Positions 10,956-22,489 of a stretch of DNA of 64,000 nucleotides are shown here, one piece after another. Position 1 is the stretch's first letter; each line of letters begins with the position of its first letter. Made by a program: the position numbers and the translations under genes. Below the pieces are notes generated by a model. The model did no database searches. It was not told the origin of the DNA and saw only the letters and a list, made by a program, of their open reading frames with translations. The DNA is from Bugulina stolonifera (taxonomy: Eukaryota; Bryozoa; Gymnolaemata; Cheilostomatida; Bugulidae), in contig OW285194.1 in NCBI GenBank assembly GCA_935421135.1, positions 8,106,376 to 8,170,375 of the forward strand, written 5' to 3'.

Positions 10956-11323
10956 AGTCTTCTAGTTCTGTTGGCATGTGTTTATGTTTATAAGCATACT
11001 AATGCTTTACCAACATACATGTATTTTAGCTGTTTGCAAAGTTTTTTTTTTAAAATAGACTGACTGTTGTATTTACTCAATTTTTCAATTTAATAAACTT
11101 GTTGTGTATATATCACTGGTTTATATTATAACAATAATTTTCTTGCAGTAACTAATTTACCAAAAGTGTAAACATCTTAATTGACACTTGCAGAAGTTGT
11201 GAGAAGTTAGAAAGTGCATTGTTGATTGCTAGTCCATTCGGCAGGATGATACTGAGCTGTTGTTAGTAGCGGTATTGTATTCAGACAATTGTACTAGTGC
11301 AGTGGTAATGTATTCAGACAATT
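10956..11323. other. Intergenic stretch, no gene seen
   Basis: AT-rich sequence. Near its end a 33-bp unit (CAGACAATTGTACTAGTGCAGTGGTAA and 6 more, at 11283-11315) starts a second time before it is split by the TIR element at 11324. Confidence 0.4.
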
Positions 11324-12698
11324 CTGCAGTCATCTGGCAAAACGCAATAACTCAAAATTTTTCAATTTTCAGATTTTTCACTTTTCTTGCCATTCATGGT
11401 GCTAGGATTACTGTGTAACATTTTTTTTTGGGAAATGTTTTTAGAAATGCACTTTTTTGGGTGGGCATAACGTTCTAACTGCATCACTGTAGCGTGATTC
11501 ATCTGGCATAACACAATAACTCCAGTTATGTTGTTTTGATTGATGAAATTGCAGCCCTAAGAGACAATTAGTGTGTTATGCATGGACTTCCTGAGGTTCT
11601 TGGTACATGTATAAATGGGAGTTTCTCTGTATCTGCAAACATAATAACAGTGAAATTCTTAGAGGCAGGCCACACCTTTATGTCAGCGGATAGTATTCAT
11701 GCTGATGTGGAAAAAAGGATGAAGTCTATGAAGGACATTTACGATTTCAACGACTTTGTAGCCTGTTTCCCACCCAAAGAGTGTGGTTAAGTCACTCCTG
11801 TACTCTGAGTCTTTTAACTTACAGAGCATAAAGTCAATAACACAGGTACAAAAATCGCTGACATACACGTTGTTATGTTTTGCCGTGACACTCGTACCAT
11901 GGCATACAATTACCGGCATACCGATAGTAGCTTCAACCATTTTGACTTCCTGTTTAGGAAATGCAGTATCCCATATGGAGTGTGTGATCAGGGAATCCCA
12001 ACAGGAAAAAATAATGAGATTGTAAAAAATCTATTTTCCCTTGTGCCACCTACAAGAGCTTCATTCTGGCGTGATATTGCGACATGTTACCGGTCAGCCA
12101 ATCATAACTAATGATGATCACGGAGAGCATGACAGTCAAACGTCCAAGCATTTATTCTTCGTAACTCATATCTTAGTCAAAGATGTTATATCACTTTATA
12201 ATATTATGCTTGACCAGAGGATCAAAATACAAGCAATATATATGTTTATGTACTTATTAGTTCATGTATTATATAATTATGAATGAATTGCAAAGCCTTC
12301 AGGTTCTTATCTACCATTAATTCCTTCCTTCCTGCCTAAATACCATCATAATTTTATTAATTAGTTTGTTTTGCCAGATGAATACTAAGTGACAGCAGTG
12401 AATTATTCATCAGGTAAACTGCTATAACAGGACTTAGTGTGTTATGCCAGATGATTTAGGCAGGAAGTGCGAAGCTGCTCTCATCAGGCAGAACAAAATA
12501 ATTAGCTTAAAATTCAACTTATGCACAAATTTTGAAAAAATATTTGTTTCCCCATTGAAAGTATTACATAATGTTATAATTCCAAAAGATTATGTTGTTT
12601 CAAAGATTTTCATGACCCTGGCAGCAATACAAACTTAAAAGCCTTCTCCTGAACAATTTGCAATAATGGAGTTATTGTGTTTTGCCAGATGACTGCAG
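11324..12698. mobile_element. Decayed TIR element of unassigned family
   Basis: CTGCAGTCATCTGGCAAAAC plus ten more bases (11324-11353) is the near-complement of 12669-12698. AATT flanks both ends and may be a 4-bp target duplication; the target is a short tandem unit whose remainder resumes at 12699. The same motif (CATCTGGCATAACACAATAA) recurs inside at about 11497 (+), 12363 (-), 12429 (-) and, weakly, 12476 (+), as expected of subterminal transposase-binding sites. A broken reading frame lies at 11578-12111. Confidence 0.65.
11578..12111 (+). pseudogene. Broken transposon-type open reading frame
   Basis: A 70-aa segment (11578-11790) contains FLEAGHTFMSADSIHADVEKRM, which resembles a motif I recall from large families of uncharacterised invertebrate proteins that look transposon-derived. 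Similar-looking coding sequence continues in other frames (for example HFDFLFRKCSIPYGVCDQGI at about 11937-12000), so at least two frameshifts are present. It lies inside the TIR element and is probably what remains of its transposase or accessory protein. Family assignment is tentative. Confidence 0.5.
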
Positions 12699-12736
12699 AA
12701 TTGTACTAGTGCAGTGGTAACGTATTCTGACAATTG

Positions 12737-12860
12737 TGCTAGGCGACTAAGTGCCGTAGAGGTCTCTGGTTCAAACCCCAGTTGAAGATCAGCATTACAG
12801 ATGTGAAACCGAGTCTCGGCTCAGGAAAAAACTCTTTGCAGCAGAAAACATTTTGTAATA
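12737..12860 (+). mobile_element. tRNA-derived SINE, family 3, copy 1
   Basis: B box GGTTCAAACCC at 12769 is flanked by stem bases CT/CCAG like a tRNA T arm; a weak A box (GGCGACTAAGTGCC) lies 25-30 bases upstream. The same arrangement and body recur at 30097-30225. Confidence 0.65.
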
Positions 12861-13134
12861 CTTTATATTTTATACATGCAACATTCTGCTCGTGACTAAA
12901 TAGTATGTGACCTTGGTTTAGGCATGCATATTTTATCAAATCTCTTATGGCCATAGCAACAATGAAATAGAACGATGCTAATATTATGTGTACACTCAAT
13001 ACTCATTAGTATCAACAATCGTATATATAACATAGTAATAATGCCAATACATCAAGTTAAACGCAAGGTAGAGTCAAACAGTAACACAACTGATCGATAT
13101 TTCACTCATTGCAGTACATAACTTCTACTCGAAC

Positions 13135-13228
13135 CATGTGGACATTGAACTATACTTAGCTATGAGGGGTAAATAAACTGTACCATGTGCTAACTGTTTC
13201 AGTATTTTCTGCATGATTCTACATTATT
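13135..13228 (+). repeat. Direct repeat flanking the minisatellite, left copy
   Basis: Related to 14225-14320: both contain AAACTGTACCATGTG.CAAC then TGTTTCAGTATTTTCT. The two copies bracket the 15-bp minisatellite. Confidence 0.6.
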
Positions 13229-13256
13229 GTGCATTAAAAAGCTATTGATCATAATT

Positions 13257-13300
13257 AGAAGTTGTCTTCTCCCAATTTCTCCTGGGAGAGGACAACTTCT
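13257..13300. repeat. 18-bp hairpin-forming inverted repeat
   Basis: AGAAGTTGTCTTCTCCCA (13257-13274) pairs with TGGGAGAGGACAACTTCT (13283-13300), with one G-T pair and an 8-base loop. No gene is attached; it could be a structured site or part of a repeat. Confidence 0.7.
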
Positions 13301-13411
13301 ACCTATGAACCATAGCTAAAATTATAGAGTTAATTTATGATAATCATGGGTTAACAGGTATGTTTAACAATATTTTAAAATCAACTGTCTTAAAAGCAAT
13401 ATATAATAGCA

Positions 13412-14238
13412 ACGTGGTCCATGCATTGGTAGCCCATGTATTGGTAGCCCATGCATTAGTAGTTCACGCATTTTTAGTCCATGCATTGGTAGTCCACGCA
13501 TTGGTAGTCTACGCATTGGTAGTTCAGGCATTGGTAGTCCACGCATTGGTAGTCCACGCATTGGTAGTCCACACATTGGTAGTCCAGGCATTCGTAGTCC
13601 ACGCATTGGTAGTCCACGCATTGGTAGTCCAGGCATTGGTAGTCCACGCATTGGTAGTCCATGCACTGGTAGTCCATGCATTGGTAGTTCACGCATTGGT
13701 AGTCCACGCATTGGTAGTCCATGCATTCGTAGTCCACGCATTAGTAGTCCACGCATTGGTAGTCCACGCATTGGTAGTCTACGCATTGGTAGTCCACGCA
13801 TTGGTAGTCCACGCATTGGTAGTCCACGCATTGGTAGTCCACGCATTTGTAGCCCAGGCATTGGTAGTCCACGCATTAGTAGTCCACGCATTGGTAGTCC
13901 AGGCATTGGTAGTCCACGCATTGGCAGTCCACGCATTGGTAGTCCACGCATTGGTAGTCCACGCATTGTTAGTCCACACATTGGTAGTTCAGGCATTGGT
14001 AGTCCACGCATTGGTAGTCCACGCATTCGTAGTCCACGCATTGGTAGTCCACGCATTCGTAGTCCATGCATTGGTAGTCTAGGCATTGGTAGTCCACGCA
14101 TTGATAGTCCATGCATTGGTAGTCCAGGCATTGGCAGTCCATGCATTGGTAGTCCACGCATTGGTAGTCCATGCATTGGTAGTTCATGCATTGGTAGTCC
14201 ACGCATTGGAAGTCCACGCATTGGTAGTGTGGGCATTG
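13412..14238. repeat. 15-bp minisatellite, about 55 units
   Basis: The consensus unit is ATTGGTAGTCCACGC. Units vary at a few positions (CACGCA, CATGCA, CAGGCA; GGT or CGT). The unit length is a multiple of three and carries no stop in several frames, so long repeated frames (LVVHA on +; MRGLP, VDYQC, AWTTN on -) arise. None has a gene-like context, so I do not call a protein. Confidence 0.95.
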
Positions 14239-14320
14239 AGCTACACTGTATGACTCGGTTATGAAAGTTAATTAAACTGTACCATGTGCCAACTGTTTCA
14301 GTATTTTCTACATAATGTAC
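14225..14320 (+). repeat. Direct repeat flanking the minisatellite, right copy
   Basis: See 13135-13228; the copies are diverged but clearly aligned through the AAACTGTACCATGTG and GTTTCAGTATTTTCT blocks. Confidence 0.6.
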
Positions 14321-15164
14321 AGTGCAATGTAGAATGCTGCGGATTGCCAGTTTTAAAACTGTATAAATATCTGATCTAATATGCACATAGATGGGAAGTT
14401 GTTGGTTCACAGCAAAGTATTATCATACCTCCCCCTTAATGCTTTTCACTATTTTCTTTGTGTGCAGGAGCCGTAGATGTTGTGAGATTACTCTCGCCTA
14501 TAACACAACAAAGGAAATGTGCAACATCTACCAAACCCCCTATAAGCTAAAAGATCACTCACCAAACCCCCCATAAGCTATACGATCATTTAGTACATAC
14601 AGGTCAGAGCACATGGAAGATGGAATCAGAACCGGCTGATCTAGCAAGTGGGAGCTAGTGCTAGAGAGAGTGAGCAGGTGCAGTTCAGGTGCGGCACAAC
14701 TCCAGCCGGCTTTTCTCTCTACAACGTGGGTAGGGGAGTGTGGAATTATTAGCAAAAGAATCGTGGAGTATGTAGTACTGCATCCGAAAAAGTGGGTTTC
14801 GGCTTGCATAGTAAAAGCTCTGCCTGCTGGAGCATGAGGTCAGCCCAGTGTTGGGAGCTGCTGTTTTTATTGCCGCTCATTGCTAGTGACTATCGACCTG
14901 TGACTGTCCTCTGGAGGTCAATGCGCTTGATTAATTTCAAGATTGCTAATTTTCACATGAGAATAGTACAATTGTAGTAATCGATTGGCAATAACAGTGG
15001 TAGTACTGAACAGATAATAAGCGCACTGAAATAATGTACATGGTACATGCAAGCATTCACTAGATTTACTGCACGGTGTGCATATTATTACAATAAAAAA
15101 TTATATTAAATACACAAGAATATGTGCAATTCACGGATGACATGATTGATCAACATTTCTGTAA
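14321..15164. other. Intergenic stretch with a possible exon relic
   Basis: After an acceptor-like TGTGTGCAG at about 14467, a short frame reads CCEITLAYNTTKEMCNIYQTP, which has the look of a PAN-type segment (compare CVGFEYFESTRVCSTY of the WSC gene). No partner exons were found, so it may be a relic of another copy. The rest has no recognised feature. Confidence 0.3.
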
Positions 15165-15456
15165 AGTTTAACCAAGAGAAACTTATTTCCAGACAGATAT
15201 CTAGTGCAAGCTTTCATTTATTTATAAGTTTTCATTTCCCATGAGATATGAAATCTAGAGTTCATTATTCATGACCTACATGTGCATGTAAAACAGGAAC
15301 CTACTTTGCTTTGGCACCAGACTGACCAGCATTATATTATTACATATGCATTTATGCTCATTGTGCTATAAGCTTGTGAAATTTTAAATTATTTTAGCAG
15401 AGACCTTGACTGTAGACAAGCTGTTAGAAGGATAAATAGCATAGAAGAAAGCAACT

Positions 15457-17418
15457 ATGGCTTGGAGTAATTTGACCTTCCTAAATTTGGGACTTCTTCT
15501 CATTATTTGTCTGGGTATGTTCTTAATTTTTGGGTGCCCTCACAACAGGGCTTCTTAAATGTGATATTATACCATTATGCCCATCTGGGTGTAATATTAC
15601 ATAATTTCACCTAATCTTAGGTAATTGCAGTTGGAGCGTTTGGCTTGAGGGTGATACTACATGTATACCATATATATAATGAAAAAGATTGATACTCTAT
15701 CTAGGTCTAGGCTGAAGAACCTAGGCTACCTGAAAATCACACCTACATGTACATGTAGTTGTTATGAGGCATCACAACCTGTAAAGAGTGTCACAAGATG
15801 CTGCTATTTGTTATACTACAGAATGCTTTAGGAACAGCTAACATAGTTCGCTTAGAGCTTGATCTCTCATTTGTGCTTCATTGCAATAGAAAATACAGTT
15901 AACTTTGACCTTTATCAACAGAAATTTTTATAAAATGATTGGCTACCACTCATTACAGGCATGAATAGAGGAGAGTTGTATAAATATATTGAATGTTATA
16001 AAGATGGTCCAAACAGAACACTTGATGTTGCCTATTATACCTTTCCAAGTGGAGTGACGGAAGAGCTATGCCAGGATAAATGTTACAGCGAAGGTATGTT
16101 CACTACTGTAGTCAACCATATTCTATAATATTTTCATGTATAGTAGATACAGCTATTTCACTCATGTAGTTAAAACTTGCCAGGTACGGAAAATATTCAC
16201 TGACTTTCTATGGTTATGTTCTGTGCTTACTGCGAAGCATGGAAAAGTGCACTTTGGATAGAGTAAATAGCTATGCACAAAATCTGCTTCGTAGTAGCAC
16301 GGAGAATCGAAGGCCACAGTGAATGTGTATAATATTGTCCAGCTGCCTCTACTATGCCACATATTCTAGAAGTATTGAAACATCTATGATGTCACTCAGA
16401 GACTATCGGTAGCTCATTGGTACACGCTGTCACCAGTCAGATTAATGCTATTTTTGTTTTGGCTCCATCTAGTCTAGCGATCTCTCAACATGCAGTATGT
16501 GTGATGGTATTATGATAACCTACAACCTCTCTTTGGGTTTGAACACAACTCCAAAAATATAATTATATGTGAAAATATTGCTTCACGCTTATTTATCTAA
16601 CAAACTTTAGGTTACAAGTTAGCTGGTACCCAAAGCGGAGCAGAATGTTGGTGTGGAGATCATACATGTGATTTAGGTAAAAATGGAGGGATTGCTGCAG
16701 AGAATGAGTGTTCTGTTCCTTGTGCCGGCAACCACTCACAGATATGTTGAGGGCCCCATAGACTCTCAATTTACGAGTTACAGACAGGTATGAAAATAGA
16801 CACAGTCTCTGGATTAAAGAATTACAGCACCTTCAATGGTGGCACACTCACCAGAGCTATAAACTTTTGCATGTATTTATAAATGAATTAGATTTCAATT
16901 TTTTATGTCTTGAATTAAATGGTCTATTAATTTGCACTTACGTATATTTCATCAATCCTTCTGATTATCCGTGTTGTTTTTACCGCAATATTTACCGGAT
17001 GGTTTGGCGACACTAATCTGTATGCATATTTGTGACAAGCCCAACAAGTTATTTTTTAGTCTAGTCAGATTATTTATGAAATTTAAGTTTACTGCATACT
17101 TTGTAACAATATTTTGACAAATCATTTCAGAGAAGAGTTTTCACTCGATTATGACTGGGTCTACTATACAACATTTTTGTTGCAGAACTAAGCTCTAACC
17201 AAGTCAAATTCTCGAAACAACATGGCGCCTCATCTATTGAGCCACTGGGTAGCCAATCAGCAAGAACAAAAGTGGAATGTGCTGTACAGTGCCTTAACAA
17301 CGGCTTCTGTGTTGGATTTGCTTTCTTGGAGTCTACTCTAGTATGCGTCACTTATCGCAAAAACTGTTCTTCCCTTATCTATGATGGAGCTCATACGATA
17401 TACCAGAGAGATTCGTGA
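15457..17418 (+). pseudogene. WSC-domain gene copy 2, broken by one in-frame stop
   Basis: The exons mirror copy 1: 15457-15514, 15959-16093, 16611-16787 and 17186-17418, with matching splice sites and phases. Exon 3 has two extra codons. In the WSC end motif, where copy 1 reads QMCGG, this copy reads QIC then TGA (16748-16750) before GPHRLSIY. All downstream coding sequence, including exon 4 (KVECAVQCLNNGFCVGFAF), remains open, so the break looks recent. If translated, the product would stop just before the end of the WSC domain at about 114 aa. Alternatives are a sequencing error, a polymorphic null allele or readthrough. Confidence 0.8.
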
Positions 17419-18041
17419 TTTCACTTATCTGGTGATCAAAGGATGGAATGGTTTGGTGAAGGACGCTAAATTATTCATATTTTTATATTGTTATCATCTT
17501 TGTGGCCATCAACTTAGACACTGAAATGGATCGTGAATTCCACCTTACCCACTACACTACGCTTGTCTTAGTTATCACTATTTTTGTGTCGTTCAGCTGC
17601 CTTAAAAGTTATCATATTTTTTTTTATTATTTTGTTTTTATTTATGCATTCTCAATTTTACAACAATTTGCCTGAGACAGTTCTATTAAGGTTAACTACA
17701 TATGCTTACCCATTTGCCGCCAATTTGGAATTTTCAATAGCAATAGTTTCGGAATCTATAATGCAAATCATTCCATTTTCCGTAGTTTTATTTATTTGCA
17801 TATTCAACTTCGAATCAGAGTAGAACAATTGATATGGCCAACCACTGTAAGTAATTTAGTCAAGGCTGAGCCTGTTTTAAATTACTCATTTTGAATTGAA
17901 AGCAAGGAAGGTCCATCCAAGTGGTAATGCATTGTACCATTTTGAGTAGTTTTGGGAAAGTCATTATTATAGATATTATATCATTAGATATTATATTATA
18001 GATTATATATTATATAGATTTATATATTATTATAGATTATT

Positions 18042-18205
18042 GAATAGTAAGACGAGACGCATTTTTTAATATTTTTATTGACTCCTAGTATTTCGATGTA
18101 TGTCCATACATAATCATCATCTGGTGATGATGTATGGGCATACATGTACATCGAAATGTTAGGAGTCAATAAAAATATTAAAAAATGCGTGTCATCTTAC
18201 TATTC
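18042..18205. mobile_element. Fold-back (hairpin) element, arms of about 80 bp
   Basis: From GAATAGTAAGACGAGACGCA the sequence runs about 80 bases to CATCATC, then is mirrored nearly perfectly out to 18205, with only a 2-3 base turn at about 18122. Arms differ at a few sites. It interrupts sequence shared by the two segmental duplication copies, so it inserted into copy 2 or was lost from copy 1. AT-rich repeats surround it. Confidence 0.85.
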
Positions 18206-20410
18206 TATACTTGCTCACACCAACATTTTCTATTATAGATTATTATATTATAGATTATATATTATCTAGATATATATTATATAGATTATTTATATTATAT
18301 TATATTATTATCATTAGATATTATAGATAATATTATTATCTAAATATAGAAAGATTATCTACAATTAATGCTCATAATAATACATCTATGTTTGTAATAC
18401 ACTCACTTTACTCACTCAGTTAGTTTGTTCTGCTAAGACATTTAGAACTTGGCTGCAATTTACAAGCACATATTACCTCTACCTTGGCAGTTGAACAAAT
18501 AATATCTATTTTAAACATACATGTACAAGTAAACAGTATAAGCAATGAACATACAATGTGCATGATTCATCTACAAAGCACCAACTCTTCATATTGCAGA
18601 ACTTGCAATTTCTTGTCTACTTTGAAAGATGCTTTTACTTTATAAATGTAGTACCATCAAACCTACAATAATTATGGTGCGGGATAGTAGCATTAGGGTC
18701 GAGTTTGGACCAGAGCAATGCAACACTAGCACTGGCTTTCGATGCTTCGCACTACTACGAAGCTAGATTTCGTTCGAAGTTATCCACTCCATTCGACGTG
18801 AGCATGTCCATGCTTTGCAGTACATGCAGTAGACACTGGAGTTGTCTGTTCAATAGCATTATCCACTCTGTAGTCATGTTTTATTTTGTTTTGTAGTTGT
18901 CTACTCCTGCTGTATGTTGCTTATAAGCATTTTACATGTGCATGTTATTGATAAATGATAAGTAAATATTATAATTCAGATCAAGTAATTTTGTTTATTA
19001 GATCATAATCAATATAATGCACACATCTGAATTAAAATACTACAATTAAGCATTAATATGTTATAATATCACAAACAAGAGGTAAGTTAGTAGCAATAAT
19101 CTAGAATTATTTTCCTTGATTAGCTTGGAAGTTAGCTTTCCTTGATCTGTGATGATGAGGAAACTGTAGGGCAGGCTGCGGCTTGTTTGAAGGCTATTTT
19201 GCCAGCTTACATAAATTTGGCTAGCGCACAACTAAACCACCCAGTGGCCATTCCACCTCTACGCCAGCAGGAAGAAGGATATCATCACTTTCACAAAATC
19301 ATGAAATATTCATAAATGTAAAGAAGAAGCAAACATAGAAATAAAGAAAAGAAAACGAAACACTTCAACAATTAGTCAATACCAGGCACAGTATACCTAG
19401 CACTAGCATTCTTAACCACAATAGATGATAGGAGAGTTGTGAAAGATTGTTGTGAAGAAGCATGCAAGTAGACAGATATTGTATTAAAAGAGGGCTGAGG
19501 ACAAGACTGTGGAGTAAAAGATGGTTGTTAGAAAGGTGCACGTGGAGTGTTATAATGTGCTGATGGTGTTGGATATACAAAATAAGTAGCCTAGATGGTG
19601 TGTATGTATGATATTGATCGTGTGGAGTAGAAGGTGATTGCAGAGTAGCTGGCTTCTCTGTAATGTTGGAAGATTGGCTGACAAATAATTTACACATCAC
19701 AGAAGAGAAGCCTTCCGTCATGACCCTGTTTGACTATGAATTATCCTGCTAAAGGCTTCCATATTGACTGTTCGCAGCACTCCATTTCTTGGCAGAGTTG
19801 AGTTGAGAGTGATCTATGTCTGTAAACAGAAGAGAAAGCAGTCATCCAGCGTTTCATAATATTTCATGCTGATATCAAGCAATAAAAGCTAAATTTGATG
19901 ATCTGAAGCTGTGGAAATTCATTAGCAACAGATTAATGTGACAGATTATTGTGCGAATCTCTTCTGTTGTTGGTTTTGCAAACTTGTGAGAGTATGACTT
20001 CTCAACATAACAAAAACAGTCACATCAAAGGGAGCCTGCAAGAGAGATTATTAGCTGAGTAAAGTAGAGTAGGATAGGATTCATAGGAAGCATAGAGCAG
20101 TTATTCATTAGAATGTAAAATTACTAAAATGACAGTAGTTTAACCAAGCATGCAGTGTGGATAGGTTACAGGTCATTCTACTCGCACCAAAGGTAGAAGA
20201 CAGCACATAAATACATGTATACTTATTTGAATTTTTAACGCGCAGAATATCCTGGAATATATATTCATATAGATATAAAATATTTTTTAACATGATTGTA
20301 TTGTAAAGCACAAATTACCAAAATTAAATACACTATATTTTCTCCAATAAATAATATAAAATTTATAATTATAATACTAGTAAGTAAGCAAATCAATCTA
20401 TTTACCGTTG

Positions 20411-20453
20411 CAATAAATTTATAATAAATTCGATTTTATTATAAATTTATTGT
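20411..20453. repeat. AT-rich palindrome
   Basis: CAATAAATTTATAATAAA is mirrored by TTTATTATAAATTTATTG with a short turn between; no gene attached. Confidence 0.7.
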
Positions 20454-21024
20454 AATGGAATGACCAGGGTTAATTGATCGATTTACTTATTATTAGAAAA
20501 ATATGTGCCCGGTCTTCTTCTCCCAAGCAGTAGTACGATTTTCATTTACAATGTTGTTAGAGTTAGACCAACTAACCTAAACTAAAACTTAACTTAAACT
20601 TTAGCTGACAAATTTAGAAATTAATCTTTTCGTGTTGGATTGGCACCTTTCAACAATATTTCTGAAAGATTTCGTTTCTTTTACCAAAGCTTGAAATATT
20701 AATATTTCATCGTCTTCTACGACGCAACCATGACATCTAACGGTTTTGAAAAGAGAATTAAAATTAGATTTATGCTACTCAACAATTCATAAAAACCTCC
20801 AACGGAAACGAGCACTTGCAGTCGACCTTTTTGAACCCACAATGGATTCTTTCCCAAACGACCGCTTCGAATGAACCATACTTCGAAGCGATGACTCGCA
20901 TGGCTTCGTAGCCGTCATTCAACAAAAAAATCATACGAAGTCATTCGAAGTATCCCATTCCATGCTTTGCAGGGGCAGACAATTCGAAGTACTTCGAAGC
21001 ACCGAAAGCCAGTGATTGTAGCAA

Positions 21025-21130
21025 CTTGGAGTAGCATAGCATAGCATGGCATAGCATAGCGTAGCACAGCATAGCGTAGCAAAACATGGCATAATATGGC
21101 ATGGCATGGCGTAGTGCAAAATAGCATAGT
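21025..21130. repeat. Degenerate (GCATA)n pentanucleotide repeat
   Basis: About twenty GCATA, GCATG or GCGTA units; a short version recurs near 50520-50570. Confidence 0.85.
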
Positions 21131-22489
21131 AATCTTTACGTCAGTACAAGGAGTCACATTACGCAAGCCTTGTTCAGAATCTTCAAGTTTTATCTGTGTA
21201 TAAAATATTCGCAATACACACATCTTTGATAATGATTCTAACCTACCACCTTCTGCAAGCACAGAGAATACCAATCTCATCAAAAATGATTGGATCAATA
21301 CTCTCAAGCTCTGCACTGAAAACTAAACTTTGTTATCTAGTCCCATTAAAAATTCATAGCAGTATAATAATACATTCATCTGTTAACTGGTGCACTAGAA
21401 TATAAGGTATAATACATGTACATGTATATTGACATTGACATACAAATACAGTTCATGCTTAGGTCAAATAGCTTGGGATCTATATAAAGTTACAAAAGAA
21501 GGCTTCGGCTGGTAATAGGAGTTCCACTCAATGTAATATTTAGTAGATATCATAATTATTCTGGACTGAATAATTCTGATGGATAAATTGTATAGCAACC
21601 AGAAATAATATCATTGCTTATATTGACTAAAACAAGCAGAAAAACCCAGTATGCATGCATGCTAATAGGCCTGTTACTGCCTTCATATACAATGCTATTG
21701 GAGAGCAAATGGTACATTATTTTATGCTTGGATACTAAGGTGGTAATTTCGCAATACCACAAATTAGCAGAAAGAATTTTTGTTTGAAAATTCGTACCTC
21801 ATGTATTGTGCCAATTGAATTACAAGTACAGTTATACCAGTAAATTTGCCAAGAGTATATTACTCTGTTGAATGGTTAGGTAGCAATGATTGTTTGCAAG
21901 TTTTAATAACCCATCTATAAATTGATCATGTGATCAGTCACTAAAAATTAACCTACTAGCCTACTAACCTACGTTTTGAGCAATGACCAAAAACTTGTAT
22001 GCAGCTGTTTAGAAGGAATAGGCGGACATCCAAAACGAGATACTTACTATAATAATACTAACATGTATGTTTTGTGCTAATTTATTTACAATGGATAATA
22101 GTTGATAGCATAATAAAGAAACACCATAAATGTAAATTAAGTGATGAATATCAATGACAGCCTAGCTTTGTGAAAGCTATTTCCCACTGAGAATCAGTAG
22201 TTGCACAAAGTTAGTAATTGCAAGAGAGCATAATTCCCAGTCAAATTGTTCACGGATCTCTTTTCTGAAGAATAGGAACAGCTGTGACAGTGATGTCTCA
22301 GTCTGTGAATACACACTGTACGCATAACCAAGACAGGAATCACTACAAAGCATATATAAGAAATGTTTCTCTTTAATAGAAAGTTCTTGGGCTCTGTTCT
22401 TCCGTGTAGTTCATTTGTAAACCAAATTTTAATGAAAACCGACATACTCATGGAATTGATTTCAGGCTAATATATGTGACGTTAGGTCC

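Larger units (their letters stand above)
15165..18405 (+). repeat. Segmental duplication, copy 2 (WSC gene 2)
   Basis: Aligns collinearly with 7960-10955. It is longer because about 340 bp of AT-rich repeat and a fold-back element (18042-18205) lie between the matching blocks at its 3' end. Confidence 0.85.
18406..22489. other. Long gene-poor stretch
   Basis: I found no phase-consistent exon chain on either strand. A block near 18725-18825 resembles the complement of 20925-21015 (TTCGAAG-rich; GGCTTTCG.TGCTTCG), suggesting two inverted copies of an unknown repeat. On the minus strand, 19365-19730 has broken Pro/Ser/Thr-rich frames that may be an old transposon fragment. Confidence 0.4.

Noticed and set aside
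12406..12500. Minus-strand CTGATGA motifs as further hammerhead candidates
   Set aside because: No GAAA at the right distance and no pairing stems.
13360..14410. Long repetitive reading frames of up to 348 aa on both strands
   Set aside because: They are by-products of a 15-bp tandem repeat; no splice sites, leader or conserved domain supports a protein.
19365..19721. 118-aa minus-strand frame rich in His, Leu and Ser
   Set aside because: Low-complexity sequence with broken alternative frames; at best a transposon relic.
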